The notes beneath the pieces were generated by a model that was not told the DNA's origin, searched no databases, and worked only from the letters and a program-made list of their open reading frames with translations. Below, piece after piece: positions 1-7,985 of a stretch of 64,000 nucleotides of DNA. Positions within the stretch are counted from its first letter, which is position 1. Each line of letters begins with the position of its first letter. The DNA comes from Tersicoccus phoenicis (GTDB taxonomy: Bacteria > Actinomycetota > Actinomycetes > Actinomycetales > Micrococcaceae): assembly GCF_001968835.1 (NCBI RefSeq), contig NZ_MRDE01000024.1, positions 1-64,000 of the forward strand, given 5' to 3'. A program made the position numbers and the translations under genes.

Positions 1-132
1 ATCCGAGCCCTTAAGCCACTGCGGTCAGCGACCATCACGGTCAACGGCACCACCACGACCATCCCGGCCCAGGCCGGCCCCGACGAACAAGCCATCCTCG
101 ACGCAATCCACGCCCCGACAGCGAGGCACTAA
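1..132 (+). CDS. C-terminal fragment of an unidentified protein, possibly a transposase
   Basis: An open frame enters from the left edge and ends in TAA at 130-132, giving the last 43 residues of a protein. The tail has a short beta-like stretch (ATITVNGTTTT) followed by a helix (DEQAILDAI). This loosely resembles the C-terminal end of IS1634-type transposases, but that is only an impression from pattern. The next gene lies convergently on the other strand 21 bp away and is itself a remnant, so a mobile-element origin fits the context. The fragment is too short for a firm call. Confidence 0.4.
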   Translation: MRALKPLRSATITVNGTTTTIPAQAGPDEQAILDAIHAPTARH

Positions 133-153
133 CGATTTGACCCAACTCAGGCC

Positions 154-724
154 TTAGTACCTATTTAGGTGTGGTGCATACCGCTCGGTCCACGCGATGA
201 TCCCGCCTTCGACGGACATCACGCGTCCGAATCCCTGCCCACGCAAATAGTTTGCCACGAGCGTGGAACGCACTCCGGACTTGCAAATGAGGACACAATC
301 TTGATCTCGCCGCACAGAATCGAAGTCGCCGCTGAGAATGACGTCCTTTGGAATCAGGCGGGATCCGGGGATGTGAACTATCTCCCACTCATTTGGTTCA
401 CGCACATCAATCAGCTCGAACCCGGGATTCGCCCCGTCTGATGATTCGAGTCGGGCTTGCAGAGCCGCAACGTCAATCGACGGAGCAACCGGTTCAACGT
501 GACACGCCGTCGTAGGCGGTTCGGCGACCCGAGTGGTCTTCGATCTTTCCGGATCCCTCGTGATCGGGTATTCCGACCACGAGAGACTCCAACTATCGAT
601 TATCGCGAGCCTTCCGATTAGGGGTTCGCCACATCCAGTGATCAGCTTAATCGCTTCCAGCGCCATTACGGACCCCACGATGCCGCACAGCGCTCCAAGC
701 ACCCCTCCCTCGGCACACGAAGGC
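154..724 (-). pseudogene. moeZ: 5'-truncated MoeZ-type adenylyltransferase/sulfurtransferase
   Basis: The remaining 190 residues hold the end of the ThiF/MoeB adenylating domain (CAEGGVLGALCGIVGS, then EAIKLITG) and a complete C-terminal rhodanese domain. The rhodanese active-site loop reads CKSGVRS, and the preceding IDVREPNEWE motif is typical. MoeZ activates and sulfurates small sulfur-carrier proteins for molybdopterin, thiamine or cysteine synthesis. About half of the usual ~390 residues are missing: coding sequence stops at base 724, where the terminal repeat of the IS1380-type element begins. The missing part does not occur beyond the element. Base composition is visibly less GC-rich than in the core genes. 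A GTG at 702 could start a short product with an intact rhodanese domain, so residual activity cannot be excluded. Confidence 0.8.
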
Positions 725-743
725 GCTAGCCTCGGGGTTTCAT
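725..743 (+). repeat. Left terminal inverted repeat of the IS1380-type element
   Basis: Begins GCTAGCCTCG and ends TTTCAT. It matches the reverse complement of 2411-2429 at 16 of 19 positions and abuts the truncated moeZ. Confidence 0.75.
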
Positions 744-849
744 GGCGGTGGTCGGTGAGGCCGAGTCGTTGAACTGAAAAGTGCTCCTGGCCTGCGACGA
801 TATGGATTGTCTAGGCCCATGCAGTCGCAGTCCGAGGAGCACCTTCGAA

Positions 850-2254
850 GTGAACGTTACCCGGTTCTATCCGCGCACCCATGTCGACACGGCGGCCTCC
901 GGGGCGGTCGGTCAGGCCGGCGGGGTGCTGCTGAGCGAGACCGTCGCCGTGACCGGGCTGGCGACGGCGATGTCGCGGGCGCTGGCTCCGTGGCGCAAAC
1001 CGTTGGCGGTGCACGACCCGGCCAAGGTCATCACCGATCTGGCACTGACCCTCGCTGTCGGTGGGGACAACCTGTGCGATATCGCGCTGCTGCGTGCTGA
1101 GCCGGGCTTGTACGGGCCTGTCGCCTCGGACGCGACGGTCTCCCGGACCATCGACGCCCTCGCCGCTGACGCCCCAGCCGCGTTGAAAGCGATCGACAGG
1201 GCGCGGGCCGCGGCCCGGACACGGGCCTGGGCGTTGGCCGGTCCCCGCGCCCCCGACGCCGGCACCAGCGCGAAGAGCCCGCTGATCGTGGATCTGGACG
1301 CCACCTTGATCACCTCGCACAGTGAGAAGGAATCCGCGGCACCGACCTACAAACGCGGATACGGCTTCCATCCCCTGTGCGCTTTCGTGGACCACGGCCC
1401 GGACGGGACCGGGGAGCCCTGGCGATCCTGCTTAGACCCGGGAAAGCCGGGTCGAACACCGCGACGGACCACATCACCGTGATCCGACAGGCCCTGGCCC
1501 AGCTGCCCGGGCACCAGCCCGGGCAACGACCGGGCCGGAAGGTGTTGATCCGCACCGACGGGGCCGGGGCCAGCCACGCCCTGCTCGACTTCCTCACCCG
1601 CCAGCGCCTGTCGTACTCGGTCGGCTTCACCCTGCCCCACCACACGCCCGAGCTGCTGAAGAAGATCCCGAAACACGTGTGGACCCCGGCGTACGACGCC
1701 CACGACCAGGTCCGGGACGGGGCCTGGGTCGCCGAACTCACCGGCCTGCTCGACCTGACTTCCTGGCCCACGGGCATGCGGGTGATCGTGCGGAAAGAAC
1801 GCCCCACCCCGGCGCGCAGCTACGCATCACCGACATCGACGGCGACCGGATCACCGCGTTCGCGACCAACACCGCTCCCGGTGGCCCCGGCTCCCAGCTA
1901 CCCGACCTCGAGCTGCGTCACCGTCGCCGCGCCCGCTGCGAGGACCGGATCCGGATCGCGAAGGACACCGGGCTGCGGGCTATGCCGCTGCACGACTTCG
2001 CCCAGAACAAGATCTGGTGCGCGGTCGTCGCTCTCGCCGCCGAACTGACGGCCTGGATGCAGATGCTCGCCCTGCACGGCCACCCCGCCCGCCGGTGGGA
2101 ACCCAAGAACCTGCGGCTGCGCCTGTACTCGATCCCGGCCACCCTCGCCCGGACCGGGCGCCGGTCCCTGCTCCACCTCGCCGACAAAGCCCCCTGGGCG
2201 CACCTCGCGCTCCAAGGCATCACCCGGCTGCGCGAACTCGCCGTCCCCGGCTGA
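850..2254 (+). pseudogene. IS1380-family transposase with two frameshifts
   Basis: The protein would start at GTG 850 (VNVTRFYPRTHVDTAASGAV), with AGGAG upstream, and run about 467 residues as a DDE-type IS1380 transposase. Recognisable blocks are LIVDLDATLITSHSEKE (first catalytic Asp region), IRTDGAGAS (second Asp region) and a C-terminal stretch with CEDRIRIAKDTGLR. The reading frame changes twice. Near 1428 one C seems to be missing from a C run before the LAILLRPGKAG segment. Near 1805 another C seems to be missing before HPGAQLRITDIDGDR. The enzyme cannot be made intact unless both lesions are sequencing errors. Other long genes in the window show no such errors, which argues for real decay. 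Confidence 0.85.
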
Positions 2255-2410
2255 CGCACCCGACAACCCGTCCAGACGACCCCCGCCAGAACCCCGACCA
2301 GTGGAACCGGCGCCAAACCGCGGCGACACGCGGCACACTGTCACACCCAGATGACACAATCACACCCGAACGAGCGCACCGACGCCCACACGGCCCCGCT
2401 CAAGCCCCCG

Positions 2411-2429
2411 ATGAAAGATCGAGGCTAGC
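2411..2429 (-). repeat. Right terminal inverted repeat of the IS1380-type element
   Basis: The reverse complement reads GCTAGCCTCG followed by ATCTTTCAT. It is the partner of 725-743 and defines the right end of the element. Confidence 0.75.
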
Positions 2430-2627
2430 AGCAGCGGATCGAACTACTCAGGCCGCCATCCGACGAATACGCTCGAACTTGATACGCAGAGGTGCCAGTA
2501 CGGCAGTTTCGGCTGTCATGGTGGGCCAGGATTCTGGCCACTTCAAGGCCTGAATCCGAACTCCCCTACGATCGACAGTGTCAGCGGGCGGGATCGCCCG
2601 AGAGTCAAGACCTGCCGGGAGGAATCC
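2430..2627. other. Intergenic region between IS1380-type element and kynA
   Basis: No gene is seen here. It holds a small palindrome (2524-2529 GGCCAG pairing with 2534-2539 CTGGCC over a 4-nt loop), which may be a remnant of another mobile-element end or a weak hairpin. A possible -10 box, TACGAT, lies at 2567-2572 and could drive kynA with an untranslated leader of about 50 nt. The Shine-Dalgarno sequence of kynA (GGGAGGA) ends a few bases before GTG 2628. Confidence 0.4.
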
Positions 2628-3476
2628 GTGGCCGAAGGCGAGCGACCGGTCGAGGACGCGATCCGGACCGACTTCCACGACGCGATGTCCTACGGCCGCT
2701 ATCTCGACCTGGACCGCATCCTCGGCGCCCAGCACCCGCGGAGCACGCCTGAACACCACGACGAACTGCTGTTCATCATCCAGCACCAGACCAGCGAACT
2801 GTGGCTCAAGCTGATCCTCCACGAGCTCCGCGAGGCCCGACGTCTCCTCGACGTCGACGATCTCGGGAAGGCGCTCAAGGGCCTGGCGCGCGTGAAGGCG
2901 ACCCAGCGCACCCTCACCGAGCAGTGGTCGGTGCTCGGGACACTGACCCCACGTGAGTACGCGGAGTTCCGCGGTGCCCTGGGCAGTTCCTCGGGTTTCC
3001 AGTCGTTCCAGTACCGGGCCGTCGAGTTCATTCTGGGGAACAAGAACGCCCGCTTGCTCGACGTGTTCACCAGCGAGCCTGACGCGCACGACCTGCTCAC
3101 TCGCCTGCTCCAGGAACCGACGCTCTACGACGCGTTCCTCCATGCGCTGGCCCGCGCCGGTTACGCGGTCCCCGCCGACATCCTCGACCGGGACGTCACG
3201 CAGGCGTGGGTCCTGCACGAGGACCTCGTGCCCGTCTTCCGGCGGATCTACGAGTCGCCGGACACGCCGTGGGTCCTGTACCAGGCGTGCGAGGACCTGG
3301 TGGATCTGGAGGACAACTTCCAGCTGTGGCGTTTCCGCCATCTGCGCACCGTCCAGCGCACGATCGGTTTCAAGTCGGGCACCGGCGGTTCGTCGGGCGT
3401 CGGCTTTCTCCAGCGTGCCCTCGACCTCACGTTCTTCCCCGAGCTGTACGCGGTACGCACCGAGATCGGCGGATGA
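2628..3476 (+). CDS. kynA: Tryptophan 2,3-dioxygenase
   Basis: This haem enzyme opens the indole ring of L-tryptophan to N-formylkynurenine, the first step of the kynurenine pathway. The 282-residue length is normal. Family blocks are clear: YGRYLDLDRILGAQHP near residue 25, FIIQHQTSELWLKL near 50, GSSSGFQSFQYR near 115, and the C-terminal FRHLRTVQRTIGFKSGTGGS loop that binds substrate. GTG 2628 is chosen because GGGAGGA precedes it. No kynureninase or kynurenine formamidase gene is nearby, so the rest of the pathway must be elsewhere or absent. The gene sits between an insertion sequence and toxin-antitoxin genes. Confidence 0.95.
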   Translation: MAEGERPVEDAIRTDFHDAMSYGRYLDLDRILGAQHPRSTPEHHDELLFIIQHQTSELWLKLILHELREARRLLDVDDLGKALKGLARVKATQRTLTEQWSVLGTLTPREYAEFRGALGSSSGFQSFQYRAVEFILGNKNARLLDVFTSEPDAHDLLTRLLQEPTLYDAFLHALARAGYAVPADILDRDVTQAWVLHEDLVPVFRRIYESPDTPWVLYQACEDLVDLEDNFQLWRFRHLRTVQRTIGFKSGTGGSSGVGFLQRALDLTFFPELYAVRTEIGG

Positions 3477-3530
3477 CCGGCCGGTGCGCCACGAGGGCTC
3501 GGTCGCAATCCCGCTCCGGGGCGCATCGGA

Positions 3531-3547
3531 TACCATCTTGGTACCAT
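3531..3547 (+). promoter_or_regulatory. Promoter and dyad operator of the RHH/Doc module
   Basis: The dyad TACCA-TCT-TGGTA (3531-3543) overlaps a -10-like TACCAT (3542-3547). Transcription would start at or next to ATG 3554, so the mRNA is probably leaderless. A dyad over the -10 box suits autorepression by the ribbon-helix-helix antitoxin. Operator function is inferred. Confidence 0.5.
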
Positions 3548-3553
3548 TAATTC

Positions 3554-3760
3554 ATGGCCATGACCCTTCGCCTTCCCACAGACCTCGACCTGGCGCTCGA
3601 CGACATCTCCGGGCAGGAGCACACACCCAAGAGTGCCCTCGTGGCCGAGGCGGTACGACAGTTCATCGACCGGCGCGCCAGGGCTGCGCAGATCGAGCGT
3701 GGCTTCGCCTTCGCCCTCGAACATGACCGGGAGGCGATCGAGCGTCTGGCCGATGCGTGA
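3554..3760 (+). CDS. Ribbon-helix-helix antitoxin of a Doc-type module
   Basis: This 68-residue protein starts with a beta strand (MTLRLPTDLDLALDDIS) followed by two helices (KSALVAEAVRQFIDRRAR), the arrangement of CopG/Arc-type ribbon-helix-helix DNA-binding proteins. The C-terminal tail ([18 protein letters not shown]) would bind and block the toxin. It overlaps the downstream doc-like gene by 4 bp (GTGA), so the two are translationally coupled. Classic Doc toxins pair with Phd antitoxins, but RHH partners are also common in actinobacteria. ATG 3554 is supported by the -10 box 6 nt upstream; ATG 3560 is an alternative. Confidence 0.8.
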   Translation: MAMTLRLPTDLDLALDDISGQEHTPKSALVAEAVRQFIDRRARAAQIERGFAFALEHDREAIERLADA

Positions 3761-4122
3761 GCTCGTCGCTCCAACTGGAGGACGTGCTGCCGCTCGTTCG
3801 CCGGCTCGGCTTCCACGTCCGTGACGCCGGATTGCTCGGCTCCGCGCTTGCCCGGCCGTCCACCACGGTGATGGGTGAACTGGTCTATCCCACGCTGCCG
3901 CTGCAGGCTGCCGCACTCCTGGAATCGCTCGCGCGCAACCATGGCCTGCTGGATGGGAACAAGCGCACCGCCTGGATCCTCACGGTCGTGTTTCTCCGCC
4001 TGCAGGGGTACGAGCACGACCTGGACGCCGACGCCGTGGTCGAGCTGGTGGTCGGCGTCGCCGCGGGACACATCGATCTCGAACATTCCGCGGACATCCT
4101 GGGCCCGCATCTGCGCCGATAA
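3757..4122 (+). CDS. Fic/Doc-family toxin
   Basis: This 121-residue all-helical protein carries the Doc active-site signature at residues 62-71 ([11 protein letters not shown], compared with HxFxxGN(K/R)R in the family). Doc enzymes phosphorylate the translation factor EF-Tu; other Fic proteins AMPylate targets. Histidine 62, asparagine 68, lysine 69 and arginine 70 are present, so it looks active; Leu replaces the usual Phe/Pro in the first part of the motif. GTG 3757 overlaps the antitoxin stop codon. The size matches phage P1 Doc (126 residues). Confidence 0.88.
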   Translation: MSSSLQLEDVLPLVRRLGFHVRDAGLLGSALARPSTTVMGELVYPTLPLQAAALLESLARNHGLLDGNKRTAWILTVVFLRLQGYEHDLDADAVVELVVGVAAGHIDLEHSADILGPHLRR

Positions 4123-4142
4123 CCTGACTGCTTGCTGCCTGC

Positions 4143-4148
4143 TAGCAT
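4143..4148 (+). promoter_or_regulatory. -10 box for the FitA-like/VapC module
   Basis: TAGCAT ends 8 nt before ATG 4157, so a leaderless or nearly leaderless transcript is expected. No convincing -35 box is visible. Confidence 0.4.
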
Positions 4149-4156
4149 TGTGCAAC

Positions 4157-4378
4157 ATGAAGACGTTGTACTTGCGCAACGTTCCCGACGATGTCGTGCG
4201 CAGGCTCCAGCGGTTGGCTGACCGGGATGGCACCTCGGTCGGGGCGGTCGCCGTTCGCGAGCTGGCGGACGTGACTCGGCGCGCTGACAATCTCGGGCTG
4301 GTCGGTGGACTCGAGGATCTCGTCGTTGACACGCGGGACATCGTCGACGGCGTGGAGCAGGAACGCTCCGGCCGGTGA
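4157..4378 (+). CDS. FitA/VapB-type antitoxin
   Basis: This 73-residue protein opens with [35 protein letters not shown], which is the MK-x(2)-(I/L)RN(V/L)P ribbon-helix-helix pattern of FitA-like antitoxins. The acidic C-terminal tail would occupy the toxin's active site. It overlaps the vapC start by 4 bp (GTGA). ATG 4157 is the only sensible start; no strong Shine-Dalgarno is present, in keeping with a leaderless message. Confidence 0.85.
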   Translation: MKTLYLRNVPDDVVRRLQRLADRDGTSVGAVAVRELADVTRRADNLGLVGGLEDLVVDTRDIVDGVEQERSGR

Positions 4379-4758
4379 TCGTGGTCGACGCCTCGGCTGC
4401 CCTGTCCGGTCTGCTCAACGCCGGTGCGGCCAGGCGGTTGTTGGCGGTCGAGCAACTGCACGTCCCGCACCTGATCGACTCCGAGGTCGCCAGCGGACTC
4501 CGCCGCATGGTCGCTGGCCGGCACATCACCGCAGACAACGGCTGGGCCGCCCTGGATGCCTGGCGACGGCTCGGGCTCACGCGGTACGCCACGCTCGGCC
4601 TGCTCGATCGCATCTGGGCGCTGCGGGACAATCTCTCCGCGTACGACGCCGGTTATGTCGCTCTTGCCGAGGCACTGGACTGCCCCCTCGTCACCACCGA
4701 CGCCCGGATCAGCCGGTCACCCGGTCTTGGCTGCGCGGTCACGGTCCTACCCCGCTGA
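4375..4758 (+). CDS. vapC: PIN-domain ribonuclease toxin VapC
   Basis: A 127-residue PIN domain with all four acidic metal ligands visible: D5 in VVDASA, E37 in DSEVAS, D91 in AYDAGY and D109 in TTDARI. VapC toxins are Mg-dependent RNases that cut tRNA or rRNA and are silenced by the partner antitoxin encoded just upstream. GTG 4375 overlaps the antitoxin stop. The gene is followed within 20 bp by a strong hairpin, so the module is a closed two-gene operon. Confidence 0.92.
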   Translation: MIVVDASAALSGLLNAGAARRLLAVEQLHVPHLIDSEVASGLRRMVAGRHITADNGWAALDAWRRLGLTRYATLGLLDRIWALRDNLSAYDAGYVALAEALDCPLVTTDARISRSPGLGCAVTVLPR

Positions 4759-4775
4759 CCGCTGCTCACCAAGGA

Positions 4776-4802
4776 CGGAACCGGCAGTTGCTGCCGGTTC
4801 CG
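4776..4802 (+). terminator. Hairpin terminator after vapC
   Basis: A perfect 12-bp stem (CGGAACCGGCAG with its complement) around a TTG loop, 18 bp after the vapC stop. There is no T run, as is usual in high-GC genomes. Confidence 0.7.
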
Positions 4803-4849
4803 CCCTCGTCGGCCGTCTCGCCGTGATCAGTCGGCGACCGGGCGGCCAG

Positions 4850-5290
4850 CCGCGATGGTTCCCGTGCTGCCCCCCGGCGCCGGCCGGGCTGTTCGAGGCG
4901 TTCTTCACCGCGGCGGCGACGTGGTCGTACCACCCGTCCGAGTCGTCGTAGGCCAGCACGACGGCGCACTCCCCCAGTCGGGCGACCTCTGCAGCGTGTT
5001 GATCGTCTTCGTGATGAAGCGCGGCTCGTCCACCGGATCGGAGTACGCGGCGTGACCGTCCTGGAACTGCGCGGCCCTCAGGAACGAGACCGCCGGAAGG
5101 TTGCCGGTGTTGACCACCTTGTCGAACGCGGTCAGGTTCTACTGGTGGTTGGCCCGGCCGTTGTTTCCGATCTCCGCCGTGCTCGCCGATGCCAGGTGGT
5201 GCGGTTCGCCGTCGAGGCGTCGTACTGGAACGGCTGGTGGTGGGCGAGTAGTCCGTCACCTTCGCACCCGCGGCGTTCGTGTGGCTGGCC
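4850..5290 (-). pseudogene. Decayed phospholipase C (phosphoesterase family) fragment
   Basis: Pieces of an acid-phosphatase/phospholipase C-type phosphoesterase can be read in successive frames: NAAGAKVTDYSP, then HHQPFQYDASTAN, then GNNGRANHQ followed by an in-frame TAG, then VVNTGNLPAVSFLRAAQFQDGHAAYSDP, and finally AYDDSDGWYDH. The order and motifs match the C-terminal half of secreted actinobacterial phospholipases C, which hydrolyse phosphatidylcholine outside the cell. At least three frameshifts and one stop codon (about 5138-5140) break it, and the N-terminal half is gone. It is a dead remnant, not a gene. Confidence 0.75.
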
Positions 5291-5298
5291 TCGGCCGA

Positions 5299-6168
5299 TC
5301 ATTTCACGGATCTGCGCGCCGCCCACACCCGATGGGTGGTGCGGACGGTGAGGTCGTCCCGGTGCACGACGCTGTCGGGACGGTCGACGTCGAGCAGTCG
5401 GTCCAGTGCAGCGCGGTCCGCCGCGGGTAGGTCGTTGCCGATCATGTCGCGCGTCCGGCCGAGCGCGACCGCGGCGTAGCGACCGACGGCAGCACTGGCC
5501 GAGGCCGGCACGACCGCGGGTACGGTGCGATCGGCGATGACGGTGAAGCCGGTGTCGCGCAACTGGCTCCCCCAGTCGGCACCGAGATGGGGCAGATGCT
5601 CGGAGCGGAGCCTATCGGCGGCCTGCCGGAGTCGCCCCTCCAGACCTGGCCGGTCAGCGGGTGCGTCCGGCGGCAGGAAGCGCGGGAAATCGGTCAGCTC
5701 CACGAGCGCGAAGAGGCCGTCGGGTGCCAGCAGGTCCCGGATCGTGCGCAGTGCCCGGTCCGGGTCGGCCAGGTGGTGGATCGACGCCGACGCCCAGACC
5801 AGGTCCGGCGCGCCGCCCCCGGGTTCGGTCACGTCCGGCCAGTCCGCATCCAGATCGGCCGCGACCGTCCGCACCCGCTCGCCCACCCCCCGGGCCTCGG
5901 CGTTCACGCGCAGTCGGCGCAGGTTGTCAGCCGAGACGTCGACCGCGATGACGTGCGCGTCCGGGAACCGGGTCAACAGGGCGAACGTGCCGGACCCGGT
6001 TCCGCAACCGAGATCCAGCAGCCGCTGCGGTGCTCCTTCGACGGGCAGAGTCGCGACGATGTCGGCGAGGTGATCGTCGAGAACCTCGGCGTCCAGGTCG
6101 AGTAGCTCGCCCCACTGGTCGTCGTCCGGATGGTCGGCGTGGGCATGATGCTGATACACGTGAGTCAT
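5299..6168 (-). CDS. Class I SAM-dependent methyltransferase
   Basis: A 289-residue protein with a Rossmann-fold methyltransferase core. Motif I is LLDLGCGTGSGTF at about residues 50-62, the acidic ribose-binding residue is in AVDVSADNL, and the post-motif WASASIHHLADP marks strand 4. The substrate cannot be told from sequence. ATG 6168 lies 6 nt after the -10 box TACGGT, supporting a leaderless start. It lies next to an XRE-cupin regulator and a divergent thioredoxin-reductase-like flavoprotein. In several actinobacteria an oxidoreductase and a methyltransferase of these kinds are annotated as one bifunctional protein (recalled, not checked), so the two products may act together. Confidence 0.85.
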   Translation of the reverse strand: MTHVYQHHAHADHPDDDQWGELLDLDAEVLDDHLADIVATLPVEGAPQRLLDLGCGTGSGTFALLTRFPDAHVIAVDVSADNLRRLRVNAEARGVGERVRTVAADLDADWPDVTEPGGGAPDLVWASASIHHLADPDRALRTIRDLLAPDGLFALVELTDFPRFLPPDAPADRPGLEGRLRQAADRLRSEHLPHLGADWGSQLRDTGFTVIADRTVPAVVPASASAAVGRYAAVALGRTRDMIGNDLPAADRAALDRLLDVDRPDSVVHRDDLTVRTTHRVWAARRSVK

Positions 6169-6174
6169 CCGTTC

Positions 6175-6180
6175 ACCGTA
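6175..6180 (-). promoter_or_regulatory. -10 box of the methyltransferase gene
   Basis: On the minus strand this reads TACGGT, ending 6 nt before ATG 6168. This is the spacing expected when transcription starts on the start codon. Confidence 0.45.
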
Positions 6181-6261
6181 GGCCGGGCCGCTTCGCCGGG
6201 GGGTGCCGGTTCCCGGAACGGCAAGGCCGTGGTCTTCTGTGCTGCCGGGCGCGCAAGCGAC

Positions 6262-6831
6262 CTACTTCCCCGTCGCCCCCTGGTGGCTGCGGCGGGCGTC
6301 GCGGTCGAAGATGCCCAGGACCTCACATGGTGCCCCCGCACTGCCGAGCGCATGCGGCATCATCGTGGGGAACTCGGCGGCCTGGTTGGTCTCGATCCGG
6401 TACCGGCGATGCCCCAGCATCAGGGTCGCGGTACCGGCGAGCACAACCAGCCATTCCCGGCCCGGGTGGGCACGCATCCGTCCCGTATCCTCCGGCGGCG
6501 GCCCGGTGATCCGTTGCCGTACCACCGTCACCCCCGGGTCCGCCCGAACCGACCAGCGCATCAGCCCGTGGGCGCTGTCGATCACCGGGCTGATGACGAC
6601 GTCGTCGGACGCGTTCTCCACGAGCTGGTCCAGCGTGGTGTCCAGGGCACGGGCGATGGTGACGAGGCTGTCCAGTGCGAGCCGGCGCTGCCCGTTCTCG
6701 ATCCGGCTGAGCGTCGACTGGCTGAGCCGGGCTCGACCGGCCAGTTCCTCCAGCGACCAGCCCTGCGCCAGCCGGAGCGCACGGATGCGTTTGCGCACCA
6801 GGCCGTCGAGATCATCAGTGTTTTGCTGCAT
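6262..6831 (-). CDS. XRE-family regulator with C-terminal cupin domain
   Basis: An N-terminal Xre helix-turn-helix (about residues 12-65: IRALRLAQGWSLEELAGRA, then LSQSTLSRIENGQRR) is joined to a small beta-barrel cupin domain (about 105-175, HPGREWLVVLAGTATLML). Such HTH-cupin proteins sense a small molecule with the barrel and control neighbouring genes. ATG 6831 is chosen over the upstream TTG because the -10 box TAGAGT (6844-6839) ends 7 nt before it. It is transcribed away from the flavoprotein gene at 6921, and a dyad in the 89-bp gap is the likely operator. Confidence 0.88.
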   Translation of the reverse strand: MQQNTDDLDGLVRKRIRALRLAQGWSLEELAGRARLSQSTLSRIENGQRRLALDSLVTIARALDTTLDQLVENASDDVVISPVIDSAHGLMRWSVRADPGVTVVRQRITGPPPEDTGRMRAHPGREWLVVLAGTATLMLGHRRYRIETNQAAEFPTMMPHALGSAGAPCEVLGIFDRDARRSHQGATGK

Positions 6832-6850
6832 AGGCAAGACTCTATGCCTC
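6828..6850. promoter_or_regulatory. Dyad operator and promoter between the XRE-cupin and flavoprotein genes
   Basis: The arms CATAGGCA and the nearby ATGCCT form an imperfect dyad over the XRE-cupin start codon and its -10 box (TAGAGT on the minus strand, 6844-6839). The position suits autoregulation and possibly control of the divergent flavoprotein gene. Binding is inferred. Confidence 0.4.
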
Positions 6851-6920
6851 TACTGCACTGGTGGTTAGCGTCGTGGAGAGGGCGGCGACCCGACCGACCC
6901 CAGTTGCCGGGAGGTTCACC

Positions 6921-7985
6921 ATGACCGCCGTTCGTCCGTCCGAGACACCGCTCGAGCAGTCCCCGTTCGACGCTCTACCCGACGGGACCGTCGACGCCGT
7001 CGTCATCGGTGGAGGTGCCGCCGGCCTGAACGGGGCACTGATGTTGGTCCGCTCCCGTCGCTCGGTCGTGGTCATCGACGCCGGCACTCCCCGCAACGCT
7101 CCGGCCGACGCGGTGCACGGCCTCCTCGCGCTGGACGGCACCCCACCGGCCGCGCTGCTGGGACGCGGTCGCGCCGAGGTGCGTCGGTACGGTGCGCGCG
7201 TCATCACCAGCGAGGTGGTGACCGCGGCGCCCGCGGCACCGGTGGACGGCGACCCGCGGTTCAGCGTCGGTCTGGCCGGCGGCCGGGCGCTCAGCGCCCG
7301 CCGGCTGCTGATCACGACCGGGGCGCGGGACGTGCTGCCGGACATCCCCGGGCCGGCCGCGCACTGGGGCCACGGCGTCGTGCACTGCCCGTACTGCCAC
7401 GGCTGGGAAGTGCGCGACGAACCCATCGGAATCCTCGCGACCGGCACCGCGTCGGTGCACCAGGCGCTGCTGTTCCGGCAGCTGAGCGACGACCTGGTCG
7501 TGTTCGCCTGCGGCACCGACCTGGACGCCGAGACCCGCGAGCGCTTGGATGCGCGGGGTGTCCCCGTGTTCGACGCGCCCGTGACGGAGGTACTCGCGGA
7601 CGAGGACGGCGGCCTCGCGGGTGTCCGGCTCGCCGACGGAGACATCGTCGCGCGGCGCGTCCTCGCCGTCGCCACCACGCTGGAGCCGCGCATCACCGGA
7701 CTGGGAGGGCTGGGCCTGCCCGTGGAGGATCTGCCGCAGGGCATGGGCCGGCGCATCGTCTCCGGTCCGGCCGGCACCACGGCGGTGCCCGGTGTGTGGG
7801 TCGCCGGCAACGTGACCGAGCCGACCGCGCAGGTGGGCGCCTCCGCCGCCGCGGGCGCCCTGGCGGGTGCACACCTGAATGCGCACCTGGTCACGGCGGA
7901 CACCGACGCGGCGCTGGCACGGGCGCGGGTGGTCAGACCTCGGCCCCATCGGCCAGCACAGGACCGTGCCCCGGTAGGACGGTGA
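6921..7985 (+). CDS. Thioredoxin-reductase-like NAD(P)/FAD-dependent oxidoreductase
   Basis: A 354-residue flavoprotein. The FAD-binding GxGxxG-type motif is VVIGGGAAGLNGAL (about residues 28-41). The redox CxxC is in HCPYCHGWEVRDEPIGIL (about 154-171), and the C-terminal VWVAGNVTEPTAQVGASAAAG places the second FAD contact. The CPYC centre fits low-molecular-weight disulfide reductases of the thioredoxin reductase superfamily. ATG 6921 is chosen because GGGAGG lies 7 bp upstream; the frame stays open to 6861. It is divergent from the XRE-cupin regulator, and its 3' end overlaps the convergent MBL gene by 53 bp. Confidence 0.87.
   Translation: MTAVRPSETPLEQSPFDALPDGTVDAVVIGGGAAGLNGALMLVRSRRSVVVIDAGTPRNAPADAVHGLLALDGTPPAALLGRGRAEVRRYGARVITSEVVTAAPAAPVDGDPRFSVGLAGGRALSARRLLITTGARDVLPDIPGPAAHWGHGVVHCPYCHGWEVRDEPIGILATGTASVHQALLFRQLSDDLVVFACGTDLDAETRERLDARGVPVFDAPVTEVLADEDGGLAGVRLADGDIVARRVLAVATTLEPRITGLGGLGLPVEDLPQGMGRRIVSGPAGTTAVPGVWVAGNVTEPTAQVGASAAAGALAGAHLNAHLVTADTDAALARARVVRPRPHRPAQDRAPVGR

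Larger units (their letters stand above)
725..2429 (+). mobile_element. IS1380-family insertion sequence, inactivated
   Basis: A 1,705-bp element is bounded by imperfect terminal inverted repeats (725-743 and 2411-2429, 16 of 19 matching) and carries one transposase gene that is now frameshifted. Length and layout fit IS1380-family elements. No 4-bp target duplication is evident: AGGC lies to the left and AGCA to the right. The left flank is moeZ and the right flank is unrelated, so the element probably mediated a deletion or recombination after insertion. Confidence 0.8.

Noticed and set aside
721-2433. Four-base target duplication of the IS1380-type element
   Set aside because: The flanking tetramers AGGC and AGCA do not match, and shifting the boundary by a base or two does not help.
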